Below are positions 1 through 8,010 of a stretch of DNA of 20,776 bases, one piece after another. Location: the NCBI GenBank assembly GCA_964517355.1, contig CAZFCK010000066.1, positions 1-20,776 of the forward strand, read 5' to 3'. This DNA comes from CAZFCK01 sp964517355 (GTDB lineage: Bacteria > Desulfobacterota > Desulfovibrionia > Desulfovibrionales > Desulfovibrionaceae). Position numbers and translations under genes: made by a program. Within the stretch, counting starts at the first letter, position 1, and each line of letters begins with the position of its first letter. Below the pieces are notes generated by a model. That model was not told the origin of the DNA, did no database searches, and worked only from the letters and a program-made list of their open reading frames with translations.

Positions 1-197
1 GGAAATTGTTTCAGGGGAGAGCCTTGTTTCAAGGCGAAAATGCGCTAGTCCGAAACATCGTGTCCTCAAGCCGTGTTTCCTTCCTGATTCCAACGGCGCT
101 TTTCATTCCCCTGTTGCGGCCGCTCATCCCGACAACGCGACGATTCGCTCCAACCCGCCTTGTTTTCAGCTCGTAAACATCACATTGGAGAATCATC
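1..197. other. Intergenic region before the LytS-type kinase
   Basis: No convincing gene lies here. The one open plus-strand frame runs out of frame into the kinase gene and looks like chance coding. A short perfect hairpin is visible at 21-35 (GCCTTG, loop TTT, CAAGGC), but no T-run follows it on either strand, so it is not a typical terminator. I see no confident -35/-10 pair. The ribosome binding site GGAG at 187-190 belongs to the next gene. Confidence 0.5.
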
Positions 198-1967
198 ATG
201 ATGGCAATGAACGAAATAGCCATACTCCTCATGGCCCTGGCCCAAAACGTGGCCCTTATGCTGGCGGCGGCCTTTGTGCTCTTCACGTTGCGCCCCATGC
301 GCCAACTCGGACTGATGCCCCAGACGTGGAGCAACCAGGCCCTGCTGGCTCTCGTTTTCGGCTTGTTCGGCATCATGGGCACATACGGGGGCAATCCCGT
401 ACTCCATTCCTACGCGAATCTGCGCGCCATGAGCGTGATCACCGCCGGGTTGATCGGCGGCCCCGCCGTTGGCTTCGGCGCCGGACTCATTGCCGGCGGA
501 CATCGCTTCTTTATCGACATAGGCGGATTCTCCGCGGCCCCGTGCGCCCTGGCGACGTTGTTGGAGGGCACGGTGGCCGGAATGCTGCAAAGCAGACTCG
601 GCGCCAGGGCACTGGACTGGCGCAGCGCCGGATTGCTGGCTTGCGCGGGCGAGCTGCTGCACATGGTTCTGGTGCTGGCCATGTCGCGGCCATTCGGCGA
701 AGCGCTGGATCTGGTGCGGATCATCGCCGTGCCCATGATTCTGCTCAACGCGCTCGGCGCCAGCCTTTTCGTGCACATCATCGGCCTGCACAACCGTTTT
801 CACGAGGTGCGCGATTCCAACTACGCCCATAAGATCCTGTCCATCGCCAATCGCACGGTTTCCCATTTGCGCTCCGGCCTGAACTTCGAAAGCGCGCAAA
901 AAACAGCCGAAATCATTCTTTCGGAAGTGGACGTGGCGGGGGTGGCCCTGACCGACAGCACCACGGTCCTGGCGCACGTGGGCGTGGGTTCGGACCACCA
1001 TCTGCCGGGGCAACAACTGATCACCAAGGCCACCCGCGCGGTTGTGGCCTCGGGCAAACCCGCCTTTGTGCGGTCGCGATCCGGCATCGGCTGCGCAAAT
1101 CCGCACTGTCCCTTCAATGCGTCGATCATTGCGCCGTTGCGGCAAAAGGGCCGGGTCGTGGGCATCCTGAAATTCTACGGCGTGGAAAAAAAGCCGCTGG
1201 ACAACGTGATGTTCGAACTGGCCAAAGGCCTGGCCGCGCTTTTTTCCACGCAGCTCGAACTCGAAGAGGTGGAAACCCAGGCACGGTTGCTGGCCACAGC
1301 GGAAATCCGCCGGCTCCAGGCGCAGATCAATCCGCATTTCCTGTTCAACTCCCTGGGCGCCATCGCCTCGTTTTGCCGCACCGAGCCCGCCAAGGCGCGG
1401 ACCCTGCTGCAAAACCTTTCCATGTACATGCGTAAAAACCTGGACAACAGCCGCGAACTCATCCCCCTGGCCGACGAACTGGAACAGGTGGAGGCCTATC
1501 TGGCCATAGAGCAGGCGCGTTTCGGCGAGCGCATCCAGGTAAAGGCGTCAATAACCCCGGAGGCCAAAACGTGGCTGGTGCCGCCGCTCATGGTCCAGCC
1601 CCTGGTGGAGAACGCCATACGTCACGGCCTCTCATGCAAGGAAGAAGGAGGATGTGTCGAACTTTTCGCGAACGTGCAAGCCGATACTCTTGTCGTGGAA
1701 GTGCACGACAATGGCGTGGGGATGTCGGCGGAGCGCATTCGCGAGGCCCTGGAACTGCGTTCCAGCGCAGCATGGAGCGCGGATAAGATCGGCCTGAGCA
1801 ACTGCCATGAACGCCTCGTGCGCCGCTACGGCGCCGAGCATGGCTTACACATCGAAAGCGAACCTGGAGCGGGCACTTGCGTGACCCTGCGCATTCCCAA
1901 AAACGGCGGGCAGGATCTTGCCTCCCCCCGGTCGTCCGTGCGCTCGACGGCCGCCTTCGCCGGTTAG
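198..1967 (+). CDS. LytS/BtsS-type sensor histidine kinase
   Basis: A 589-residue membrane sensor kinase. Residues 1 to about 205 form the multi-pass 5TM-5TMR_LYT sensor, including the typical stretch NLRAMSVITAGLIGGP and the following GLIAGGHRFF. Residues about 210-355 form a GAF-like region with a Cys pair in CANPHCPF. A LytS/YehU-type His_kinase domain follows, with QINPHFLFNSL placing the phospho-acceptor at His380. The HATPase domain has the N-box VENAIRHG (Asn472) and the G-box DNGVGM (504-509). The start is ATG 198, with GGAG 7 bases upstream; a second in-frame ATG follows directly. In E. coli, BtsS senses pyruvate and signals through the LytTR regulator BtsR to the transporter BtsT. 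The transporter gene 61 bases downstream here supports the same role. No response regulator gene is in view; it may lie outside the window. The last 25 or so residues after the ATPase fold are low-complexity. Confidence 0.93.
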   Translation: MMAMNEIAILLMALAQNVALMLAAAFVLFTLRPMRQLGLMPQTWSNQALLALVFGLFGIMGTYGGNPVLHSYANLRAMSVITAGLIGGPAVGFGAGLIAGGHRFFIDIGGFSAAPCALATLLEGTVAGMLQSRLGARALDWRSAGLLACAGELLHMVLVLAMSRPFGEALDLVRIIAVPMILLNALGASLFVHIIGLHNRFHEVRDSNYAHKILSIANRTVSHLRSGLNFESAQKTAEIILSEVDVAGVALTDSTTVLAHVGVGSDHHLPGQQLITKATRAVVASGKPAFVRSRSGIGCANPHCPFNASIIAPLRQKGRVVGILKFYGVEKKPLDNVMFELAKGLAALFSTQLELEEVETQARLLATAEIRRLQAQINPHFLFNSLGAIASFCRTEPAKARTLLQNLSMYMRKNLDNSRELIPLADELEQVEAYLAIEQARFGERIQVKASITPEAKTWLVPPLMVQPLVENAIRHGLSCKEEGGCVELFANVQADTLVVEVHDNGVGMSAERIREALELRSSAAWSADKIGLSNCHERLVRRYGAEHGLHIESEPGAGTCVTLRIPKNGGQDLASPRSSVRSTAAFAG

Positions 1968-2028
1968 GGAACTGTGGGCAAGTGGCCGGGTTTCCGCTCC
2001 GCAACACTGCAATGCAAGGAGAAGGATC

Positions 2029-3456
2029 ATGGTTTACTTGCTTATCAGTATCGCCCTGCTTGTCGTGGGCTACCTGGTCTACGGGAAGATTGTGGACAAC
2101 ATTTTCGGCTCAGACGCCGCCCGTCCCACCCCGTCGCAGACAATGGCCGACGGCGTCGACTACATCGACATGCCCACCTGGAAAGTGTTTTTCATTCAAT
2201 TGCTGGACATTGCCGGCCTGGGACCGGTTTTCGGCCCCATCCTGGGCGCTCTGTACGGCCCGTCCGCCTTGTTGTGGATCGTCATCGGCTCCATTTTCGC
2301 CGGCGCCGTGCATGATTATTTTTCCGGCATGCTGAGCGTGCGTTCCAAAGGCGCTTCCATCCCCGAGGTTGTGGGGGAATTCATGGGCATGCCCGCGCGG
2401 CAGATCATGCGCGTCTTTTCCGTGATTCTGCTGGTGCTCGTGGGCGTGGTTTTCGTCCTCGGCCCCGCCAAGCTGCTCGCCAACATGACCGGGTTGAACG
2501 TGCAACTGCTCGTAGCCTGTATTTTCGTGTACTATTTCCTGGCCACGATCCTGCCCATCGACAAAATCATCGGCCGCCTCTACCCCTTGTTCGGCGCCCT
2601 GCTTCTTTTCATGACCTTCGGCGTCATGGGCGGCATGGCCTTTGCCGATTTTCCGGTGCTGCCGAACCTGGACTTCGCCGTGAACACCAATCCCGCGGGC
2701 AATCCCATCTGGCCGTTGCTGTTCATCACCCTGTCCTGCGGCGCCATCAGCGGCTTCCACTCCACCCAATCGCCCCTCATGGCCCGGTGCATCCGCTGTG
2801 AATCCAAAGGCCGCATGGTCTTCTACGGCGCCATGATCATCGAAGGAGTCATCGCCCTGATCTGGGCGACTGCCGGCTTGTCCTTCTATGAAACTCCGAT
2901 GGCCCTGAACGAAGTCATCGCCGCTGGCACTCCCTCCCTGGTCGTGGATCAGGTCTGCAAGTCCCTGCTCGGCCCTGTCGGGGGCGTTCTCGCCATACTG
3001 GGCGTGGTCGTGCTGCCCATCACCTCTGGCGATACCGCGTTCCGCTCCACCCGTTTGATCCTGGCCGAAACCTTCAAGATCAGCCAGTCCAAGGCTGTCA
3101 AACGCCTGCTTATCGCCGTTCCCCTGTTCGTCCTCGCCTGGCTGATTTCCACGCAGGACTTCAAGATCATCTGGCGCTACTTCGGCTGGAGCAACCAGAC
3201 CCTTTCCATGCTGGTGCTGTGGTCCGCCGCCATCTATCTGGCCCAGAAAATGAAGTTCCATTGGATTTGCTCCATCCCCGCCGCTTTCATGACCGCCGTG
3301 GACGTGAGCTTCATCCTTCAGGCCAAGATCGGCTTCAACATGCCTGCCGAAATATCGAATATCGTCGGCGTGGCCTCCGCCGTCGTGGCGTTGGGACTGT
3401 TCCTGTTCTACGCTTCCAGGCAGCGCGCAGCCGTGACAGAAGACGCGACCGTATAA
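2029..3456 (+). CDS. cstA: CstA/BtsT-family carbon starvation transporter (short form)
   Basis: A 475-residue polytopic inner-membrane protein of the CstA family, known for peptide and pyruvate uptake during carbon starvation. Family signatures are HDYFSGMLSVRSKG (starting at His95), SGFHSTQSPL (around His244) and SGDTAFRS (333-340). It is much shorter than E. coli CstA or BtsT (about 700 residues) and matches the compact form found in many anaerobes. The start is ATG 2029, preceded by AAGGAG at 2016-2021 with a 7-base gap. A longer in-frame reading from 1918 overlaps the kinase gene and adds unlike residues, so I rejected it. Cotranscription with the upstream kinase is likely because only 61 bases separate them and I see no terminator between them. 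Substrate choice between pyruvate and peptides is inference from the kinase pairing. Confidence 0.93.
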   Translation: MVYLLISIALLVVGYLVYGKIVDNIFGSDAARPTPSQTMADGVDYIDMPTWKVFFIQLLDIAGLGPVFGPILGALYGPSALLWIVIGSIFAGAVHDYFSGMLSVRSKGASIPEVVGEFMGMPARQIMRVFSVILLVLVGVVFVLGPAKLLANMTGLNVQLLVACIFVYYFLATILPIDKIIGRLYPLFGALLLFMTFGVMGGMAFADFPVLPNLDFAVNTNPAGNPIWPLLFITLSCGAISGFHSTQSPLMARCIRCESKGRMVFYGAMIIEGVIALIWATAGLSFYETPMALNEVIAAGTPSLVVDQVCKSLLGPVGGVLAILGVVVLPITSGDTAFRSTRLILAETFKISQSKAVKRLLIAVPLFVLAWLISTQDFKIIWRYFGWSNQTLSMLVLWSAAIYLAQKMKFHWICSIPAAFMTAVDVSFILQAKIGFNMPAEISNIVGVASAVVALGLFLFYASRQRAAVTEDATV

Positions 3457-3484
3457 GCATCCTGCGCCTTGCCGCTCCACATAG

Positions 3485-3513
3485 GGCCGGCCCGCAAGGG
3501 CCGGTCTTTTTTT
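3485..3513 (+). terminator. Rho-independent terminator after cstA
   Basis: A 9-base stem, GGCCGGCCC pairing with GGGCCGGTC (one G-U pair), is closed by the tetraloop GCAA and followed by seven T at 3507-3513. It starts 28 bases after the cstA stop codon and ends the kinase-transporter transcript. Confidence 0.92.
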
Positions 3514-3559
3514 ATGTGAAAAAAAGTTCTCAAAAATCACCAAACCCATGTGGAAACGC

Positions 3560-3586
3560 TTGATCATTGCCTACGCGCCAAATAAT
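3560..3586 (+). promoter_or_regulatory. Possible promoter of the glycosylation cluster
   Basis: TTGATC at 3560-3565 and AATAAT at 3581-3586 resemble sigma-70 -35 and -10 boxes, but with a short 15-base spacer. This is the best candidate I can see in the roughly 145 bases between the cstA terminator and the first gene of the cluster. A promoter must lie in this gap if the terminator works. The exact boxes are uncertain. Confidence 0.28.
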
Positions 3587-3657
3587 CATTACGTTCTTGC
3601 GGTAAGAAATGTTCCGCCTCAAACCTGAAGCGCTCTGAAGCCGGAAACGCAACGCCT

Positions 3658-5436
3658 ATGGCCTATATTGAGAATGTCCGCATTTTACATGCATTTCCAG
3701 AAGATTACGGCGGAGAGTATGTTGTGCGCTGCGGCCGAATCGCCCTCCCGGACACGCTCGCGCTTGAAAAACTGCACGATATGCCCGCGCCCTCCCTTGC
3801 CGCGCTTGAAGAAGTGCATGCCGCCCCTGCTGCGGCTTTCGGCGAAGGACTGCTCTTTCTTATAGACGATCAGGACCCCGGCCTGGACATGCAGGCGGTG
3901 CAGGCTGTGCAAAAGGAATACCTGTACAGATACTACAAGGAAATCGCGCTGCCGCGCCGCTCGCCGTTCGCCCCGGCCGCGAAAGGCGTACGCCGCCAAA
4001 GCGCCCCTGAAATTGTGCGGCTGACGAGCAAGTTGCGCAACATGCCCTTTCTCCTGCGCTACCCCCTTGTGCAGAAACTTCAGGAGCAAAAATGCTCCAT
4101 GCCCGTGCTGCTGCTTTTGCCGGGCCCTTCATTGCCGGGCATTGCCGCGCATCTTGCCCAACTGGCGAAAAGCCACGTTGTGGTGGCGGTTTCCCGGAGC
4201 ATAGGGTTCTGTCTCGCCCATGGAGTCGAGCCGGATTTCGTTGTGCAGCTCGATACCTATCTGATGCAGCGGCACTTTTACGATACCATTCCCAGGCTGC
4301 CCAACACCGCGCTCATCGCGCTGTCCGTGAGCCCCATGCATTGTTTCGCGCATCTGTTCCGCGGCGTGCTGTTCATGGAGAGTTTCGACCACGGCGCCCT
4401 GCCCAATCCTTACCGCATGCGTGAAAACGGGCTCAGCACCCTTATGGGGTGCCTGGGCTTCGCGGAATGTCTGCACGCGCCCTACGCCATCCTGGCCGGG
4501 GTGGATCTCAGCTACCCCGGCAAGCAAAACGCCGCCAAATATTACGGTTCCGACGCCGCGGAAGCGGATCGGCCGTGCCCGCCCCATTTCCAAAACGCGG
4601 ATAAGGATTTTTTTCTCGGAGACCGCAACGGCAAAGGCGTGTTCACGTCCCTGAACTACATCGCCGTGGCCAGGGAGGCCGAACACTTCGCGCGGAGCAT
4701 CCGCCAGGACACGGGCACACGCTTTTATCTCCATGCCGATTCCGGCATTCTTTGCCCGCGGCATTTCCCCCGCCTGGACCTGGCGAACGCGCTGGACGCT
4801 CCGCCTCTCGACCGGGGGGCGTTGCTGCAGCGTGTCGACCACGCGATTAGCCGCCAAGAAGAGATCAAACACGTGCGCGTCAAAGTGGATTGCGCCAAGA
4901 CCAGGGAAGCCCTGGAGCAAAATCTCCTGATTCTCGAAGCCTGCCGCCTCCAGGGCACCCCCCTGGACCCGGCGTCCAATCCCATCCGCCTGTTCGCGGA
5001 ACAGGAGCGCGATTTCAATCTTCCGGACAACGACACACTCAGGCTTGCGTTCAGCATCAACATCGCCAGGCAATGGCGCGACGCGGCCCTGCAAGCGCAC
5101 AACATCGCCCTGGCCCACATGCTGGCCCGGCGCAACGGCGCAATCCACCTAGTCTGCCTGATTCAAGAAAAACAGGAGCTGCCCCGCGCCCTGTACAAGC
5201 TTTTCCCCGGATTCCAGTGGATCTTCCACGGCATTTTCAGTATCGCAACGCCACTGTCCGAGCGCGCCCCCGACGATATCAACGCGGCGCACCTGCAGGC
5301 GAAGCTTCCGGAGTATCCCGTGGTCTGCGTCACCCCGAAGGCCAGGGAAGTCTATCGCTACCATTTCGAAGTGTATCCCGCGGACAATTTGTTTTATCTT
5401 GAGCCCCAACACATGGAGGGCGCACATGAGTGCTAA
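3658..5436 (+). CDS. DUF115 / MAF (MptE-like) protein
   Basis: A 592-residue cytoplasmic protein of the DUF115 family, also called MAF_flag10 and related to 6-hydroxymethylpterin pyrophosphokinase MptE. Visible family marks are a glycine-rich LPGPSL turn (154-159) after a hydrophobic strand, then a VVVAVSRSIGFCLAHGVEPD stretch leading to FVVQLD with Asp193 and Asp199. A later strand carries ILAGVDLSYPG. MAF proteins are linked to glycosylation of flagellin and other surface structures, often by handling nonulosonic acids. The length fits the family. The start at ATG 3658 has no good Shine-Dalgarno sequence, and I found no better alternative. The 3' end overlaps the next gene by 11 bases, and the ribosome binding site of that gene lies inside this one, suggesting coupled translation. 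The exact acceptor and donor cannot be read from the sequence. Confidence 0.85.
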   Translation: MAYIENVRILHAFPEDYGGEYVVRCGRIALPDTLALEKLHDMPAPSLAALEEVHAAPAAAFGEGLLFLIDDQDPGLDMQAVQAVQKEYLYRYYKEIALPRRSPFAPAAKGVRRQSAPEIVRLTSKLRNMPFLLRYPLVQKLQEQKCSMPVLLLLPGPSLPGIAAHLAQLAKSHVVVAVSRSIGFCLAHGVEPDFVVQLDTYLMQRHFYDTIPRLPNTALIALSVSPMHCFAHLFRGVLFMESFDHGALPNPYRMRENGLSTLMGCLGFAECLHAPYAILAGVDLSYPGKQNAAKYYGSDAAEADRPCPPHFQNADKDFFLGDRNGKGVFTSLNYIAVAREAEHFARSIRQDTGTRFYLHADSGILCPRHFPRLDLANALDAPPLDRGALLQRVDHAISRQEEIKHVRVKVDCAKTREALEQNLLILEACRLQGTPLDPASNPIRLFAEQERDFNLPDNDTLRLAFSINIARQWRDAALQAHNIALAHMLARRNGAIHLVCLIQEKQELPRALYKLFPGFQWIFHGIFSIATPLSERAPDDINAAHLQAKLPEYPVVCVTPKAREVYRYHFEVYPADNLFYLEPQHMEGAHEC

Positions 5437-6802
5437 GGTCTACGCCATCATCCTGGCAGGGGGCACCGGCGAACGCATGGGCTCCCCCACGCCCAAGCAA
5501 TTCCTCAAGCTCGCCGGACGCACCGTGATTGAACACACGCTGCAAATCTTTGAAAACCACCCGCGCATCGATGAAGTGTTCATTGTCTGCAACCGGCAGT
5601 TCCACACCTTGATGGAGGAGCTGATCCTGCGCAGCCAATTCAAAAAGGTGACCAAAATCCTCTCCGGTGGAGCCACGCGCAAGGACAGCTCCCGCGCCGG
5701 AGTCATGGCCGTGCCGGACGACGACGCCAAAGTGCTGCTGCACGACGCGGTGCGCCCGTTTCTTTCTGCGCGCATCATCGACGGCTGCATCACGGCCCTG
5801 GACCGCTTCCCGGCGGTGGACGTGGCCATTCCCGCCACGGACACCATCATTGAAGTCAACGACATGCAGTGCATCAGCCAGGTTCCCCCCAGGCACATGC
5901 TCAGAAGGGGGCAAACCCCCCAGGCCTTCCGCGCCGGCGTCATCAAAGAGGCGCACCGCATGGCGGCCAGGGAAAAATCCGTCACCGTCACCGACGATTG
6001 CGCCCTGATCCTGCGCTACGGTCTGGGCAACATCTATGTGGTGCCCGGTGAAGAAAGAAACATCAAAATCACGCATACCGAAGACCTGTTTCTGGCGGAC
6101 AAGATATTTCAGCTCAACACGGTGCAGGTGGACCCCAGCATTAACCTGCAAAGCCTGAAAGACAAGGTTGTGGTGGTTTTCGGCGCATCCAAGGGCATTG
6201 GAGCCGCCACGGCCTACATGGCGCGGGCCTACGAGGCCAAAGTGCACGGATTTTCGAAATCACAGGGCGTGGACATCGTGGACGCCCAGGCCGTGGAAAA
6301 CGCCCTGGCCGACGTGCTGGCCAAAGAGGGGCGCATCGACCACGTTGTCAACACAGCGGCAATACTGCGCTTCGGCAGGCTCGCGGACCGCGACATCTTG
6401 GCCATTCGTCAGGAAATCGAAATCAACTACCTCGGCGCGCTCAACGTCGTGCGCGCGGCCCTGCCCCTGCTCATCCCCACCAAAGGCAGCATAGCCCTGT
6501 TCACATCCAGCGCATTCACCCGGGGGCGTTCGCTCTACACCGTCTACTCCTCCTCCAAAGCCGCGGTGGTGAACCTCGTGCAGGGCATTGCCGAAGAAAT
6601 GGCCTCCCAGGGCGTGCGCATCAACGCCATGAACCCGGAGCGAACGGCCACGCCCATGCGCAGCGAAAATTTCGGGCTGGAACCGCCGGAAACCCTGCTC
6701 AAACCCGAGACCGTGGCCGCCGCCACCCTGCGCACCCTGCTCTCCCCATTTTCCGGTATGGTGGTGGACGTGCGCCTGACGGACGCTACCCCAGAGGATT
6801 GA
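5426..6802 (+). CDS. Bifunctional CDP-ribitol synthase, Bcs1/Acs1-like (IspD-like + SDR)
   Basis: A 458-residue two-domain enzyme. Residues 1 to about 230 are an IspD/TarI-like cytidylyltransferase with LAGGTGERM (10-18), PKQ (23-25), HDAVRPF, TDTI and QTPQAFR. The LAGG form resembles TarI ribitol-5-phosphate cytidylyltransferases more than IspD, which usually has AAG. Residues about 245-458 are a short-chain dehydrogenase with the nucleotide-binding GASKGIG (253-259), NTAA, and the catalytic pair Tyr374 and Lys378 in YSSSK. The same fusion order is known in Haemophilus Bcs1/Acs1, which reduces ribulose 5-phosphate and activates ribitol 5-phosphate to CDP-ribitol. The start is ATG 5426, with GGAGGG at 5415-5420; an upstream in-frame TTG at 5399 lacks such a site. 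It is followed after one base by a CDP-polyol phosphotransferase gene, which supports the CDP-ribitol role. A related polyol such as xylitol or arabinitol remains possible. Confidence 0.85.
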   Translation: MSAKVYAIILAGGTGERMGSPTPKQFLKLAGRTVIEHTLQIFENHPRIDEVFIVCNRQFHTLMEELILRSQFKKVTKILSGGATRKDSSRAGVMAVPDDDAKVLLHDAVRPFLSARIIDGCITALDRFPAVDVAIPATDTIIEVNDMQCISQVPPRHMLRRGQTPQAFRAGVIKEAHRMAAREKSVTVTDDCALILRYGLGNIYVVPGEERNIKITHTEDLFLADKIFQLNTVQVDPSINLQSLKDKVVVVFGASKGIGAATAYMARAYEAKVHGFSKSQGVDIVDAQAVENALADVLAKEGRIDHVVNTAAILRFGRLADRDILAIRQEIEINYLGALNVVRAALPLLIPTKGSIALFTSSAFTRGRSLYTVYSSSKAAVVNLVQGIAEEMASQGVRINAMNPERTATPMRSENFGLEPPETLLKPETVAAATLRTLLSPFSGMVVDVRLTDATPED

Positions 6803-6803
6803 C

Positions 6804-7985
6804 GTGGATCAGGAACAAGCCAGGCTCATAGCCCGATTTCTCGCCGCCACACCGCGCGACAACAGGAATATCGCCTTTGTCGGCCGTGTGGACAGCCAGT
6901 TCGCGGGGAACAGCAAATACCTTTTTCTGCATTTCGTGGCCAACCGCCCCCACTATCAAAGCTGTTACGTGACCCTGAACCATAAGGTGTTCAGGGAACT
7001 CAAGGCCCAAAGATTGCCCACGGCCTTGTTTCCGCAACAGCCCGCCCTGGACGTGCTGGCCAAGGCCGGGATCGTGGTCGTGGAAGATTTCGATTACCGC
7101 ACCAACAACGTGTGCCTTTTCACGCCGGGAGCCAAAATCGTGCAGCTGTGGCACGGCGTGGGGTTCAAAAAAATCGGTTTTATCGAGGCGGAAACCTCCA
7201 TCGACCTCCCGGAGGAACGGCGATCCCATTTGCGGCGCATGTATTCCGGGTACGACGCATTGATTTCAACCTCGCCCTTTTACACGGAAAACCTGTTCAA
7301 GACATCGTTCCAGGCCGATGAAATCTGGGAAACCGGCTATCCGCGCAACGACGTTCTGTTGCGGCGCCCCGGCAGACACGACCTTGTGGGCAGCAGCGTG
7401 GACCTCTACGCCCAGCTGCATGCCGCACGCAAAAAGCAGTTCACGTGCATTTACGCCCCCACGTTCCGCGACGACCCCAACGTATCCTTTCCGCACGGCG
7501 CCTTCGACCTGCTCCCGCTTTCCGCGTTTCTCCAGCGAGAGAACATCGCCCTGTATTTGAAAATGCACCCGTTCATCAATCTGAACCACGTGCCCGAGCT
7601 GCCGCACATCCACATCCTGCCGAGCACCATGGACATCTACCCCCTGCTCCCGTTGTTCGATTGCATGATCACCGATTACTCTTCCATTTACATGGATTAC
7701 CTGCTTCTGGACCGGCCGGTGCTCTTTTTCCCCTTTGACAGAGAGGACTACACGCGCAGAATGCGGGAATTTCAATTCGATTACGACGTGATGACACCAG
7801 GCCCCAAGTGCCTGACCCAGGAAGCGCTCCTGGAAGCGTTGCGCGGCGCGGCGCACGGCGACGACGCCTGGGCCGCCGAGCGGCGGCGCGTATGCGAGAT
7901 GGCTTTTGCCCATCGCGACGCCAAGGCCTGTTCACGGATCGCCGCGCACATCGACAAGCTCATCCCCGCATCCGGGACACCTTAA
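6804..7985 (+). CDS. CDP-glycerol/CDP-ribitol phosphotransferase (TagB/TagF family)
   Basis: A 393-residue enzyme of the Glyphos_transf family (PF04464), which moves glycerol or ribitol phosphate from its CDP carrier onto a growing glycan, usually at the inner face of the membrane. Motifs in order are QLWHG (His117), GYPRND, YAPTFRD, KMHPF (His255) and TDYSS (290-294) followed by IYMDYLLLDRPVLFF. The two histidines and the aspartate-serine motif match the family's catalytic and substrate-binding positions. The length matches single-domain TagB-like enzymes. The start is GTG 6804, one base after the previous stop, with GAGG about 6 bases before it. Because the gene upstream encodes a CDP-ribitol synthase, ribitol phosphate is the likeliest donor group. 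There is no signal peptide and no obvious membrane helix, consistent with a peripheral cytoplasmic enzyme. Confidence 0.9.
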   Translation: MDQEQARLIARFLAATPRDNRNIAFVGRVDSQFAGNSKYLFLHFVANRPHYQSCYVTLNHKVFRELKAQRLPTALFPQQPALDVLAKAGIVVVEDFDYRTNNVCLFTPGAKIVQLWHGVGFKKIGFIEAETSIDLPEERRSHLRRMYSGYDALISTSPFYTENLFKTSFQADEIWETGYPRNDVLLRRPGRHDLVGSSVDLYAQLHAARKKQFTCIYAPTFRDDPNVSFPHGAFDLLPLSAFLQRENIALYLKMHPFINLNHVPELPHIHILPSTMDIYPLLPLFDCMITDYSSIYMDYLLLDRPVLFFPFDREDYTRRMREFQFDYDVMTPGPKCLTQEALLEALRGAAHGDDAWAAERRRVCEMAFAHRDAKACSRIAAHIDKLIPASGTP

Positions 7986-8010
7986 GCCCGCAAAGGAGCC
8001 TCGTTCGCCT

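Noticed and set aside
24..36. 13-base match TTGTTTCAAGGCG shared with 19528-19540
   Set aside because: A match of this length is expected by chance a few times in a 20-kb window and the flanks do not align.
180..1412. Long minus-strand frame opposite the kinase gene
   Set aside because: Low-complexity composition and no domain; the opposite strand has a complete kinase with all motifs.
2110..3567. Long open frame on the minus strand opposite cstA (485 codons)
   Set aside because: It is a mirror of a GC-rich coding frame; its product is rich in His, Gly, Asp and Gln with no domain, while the plus strand encodes a clear CstA.
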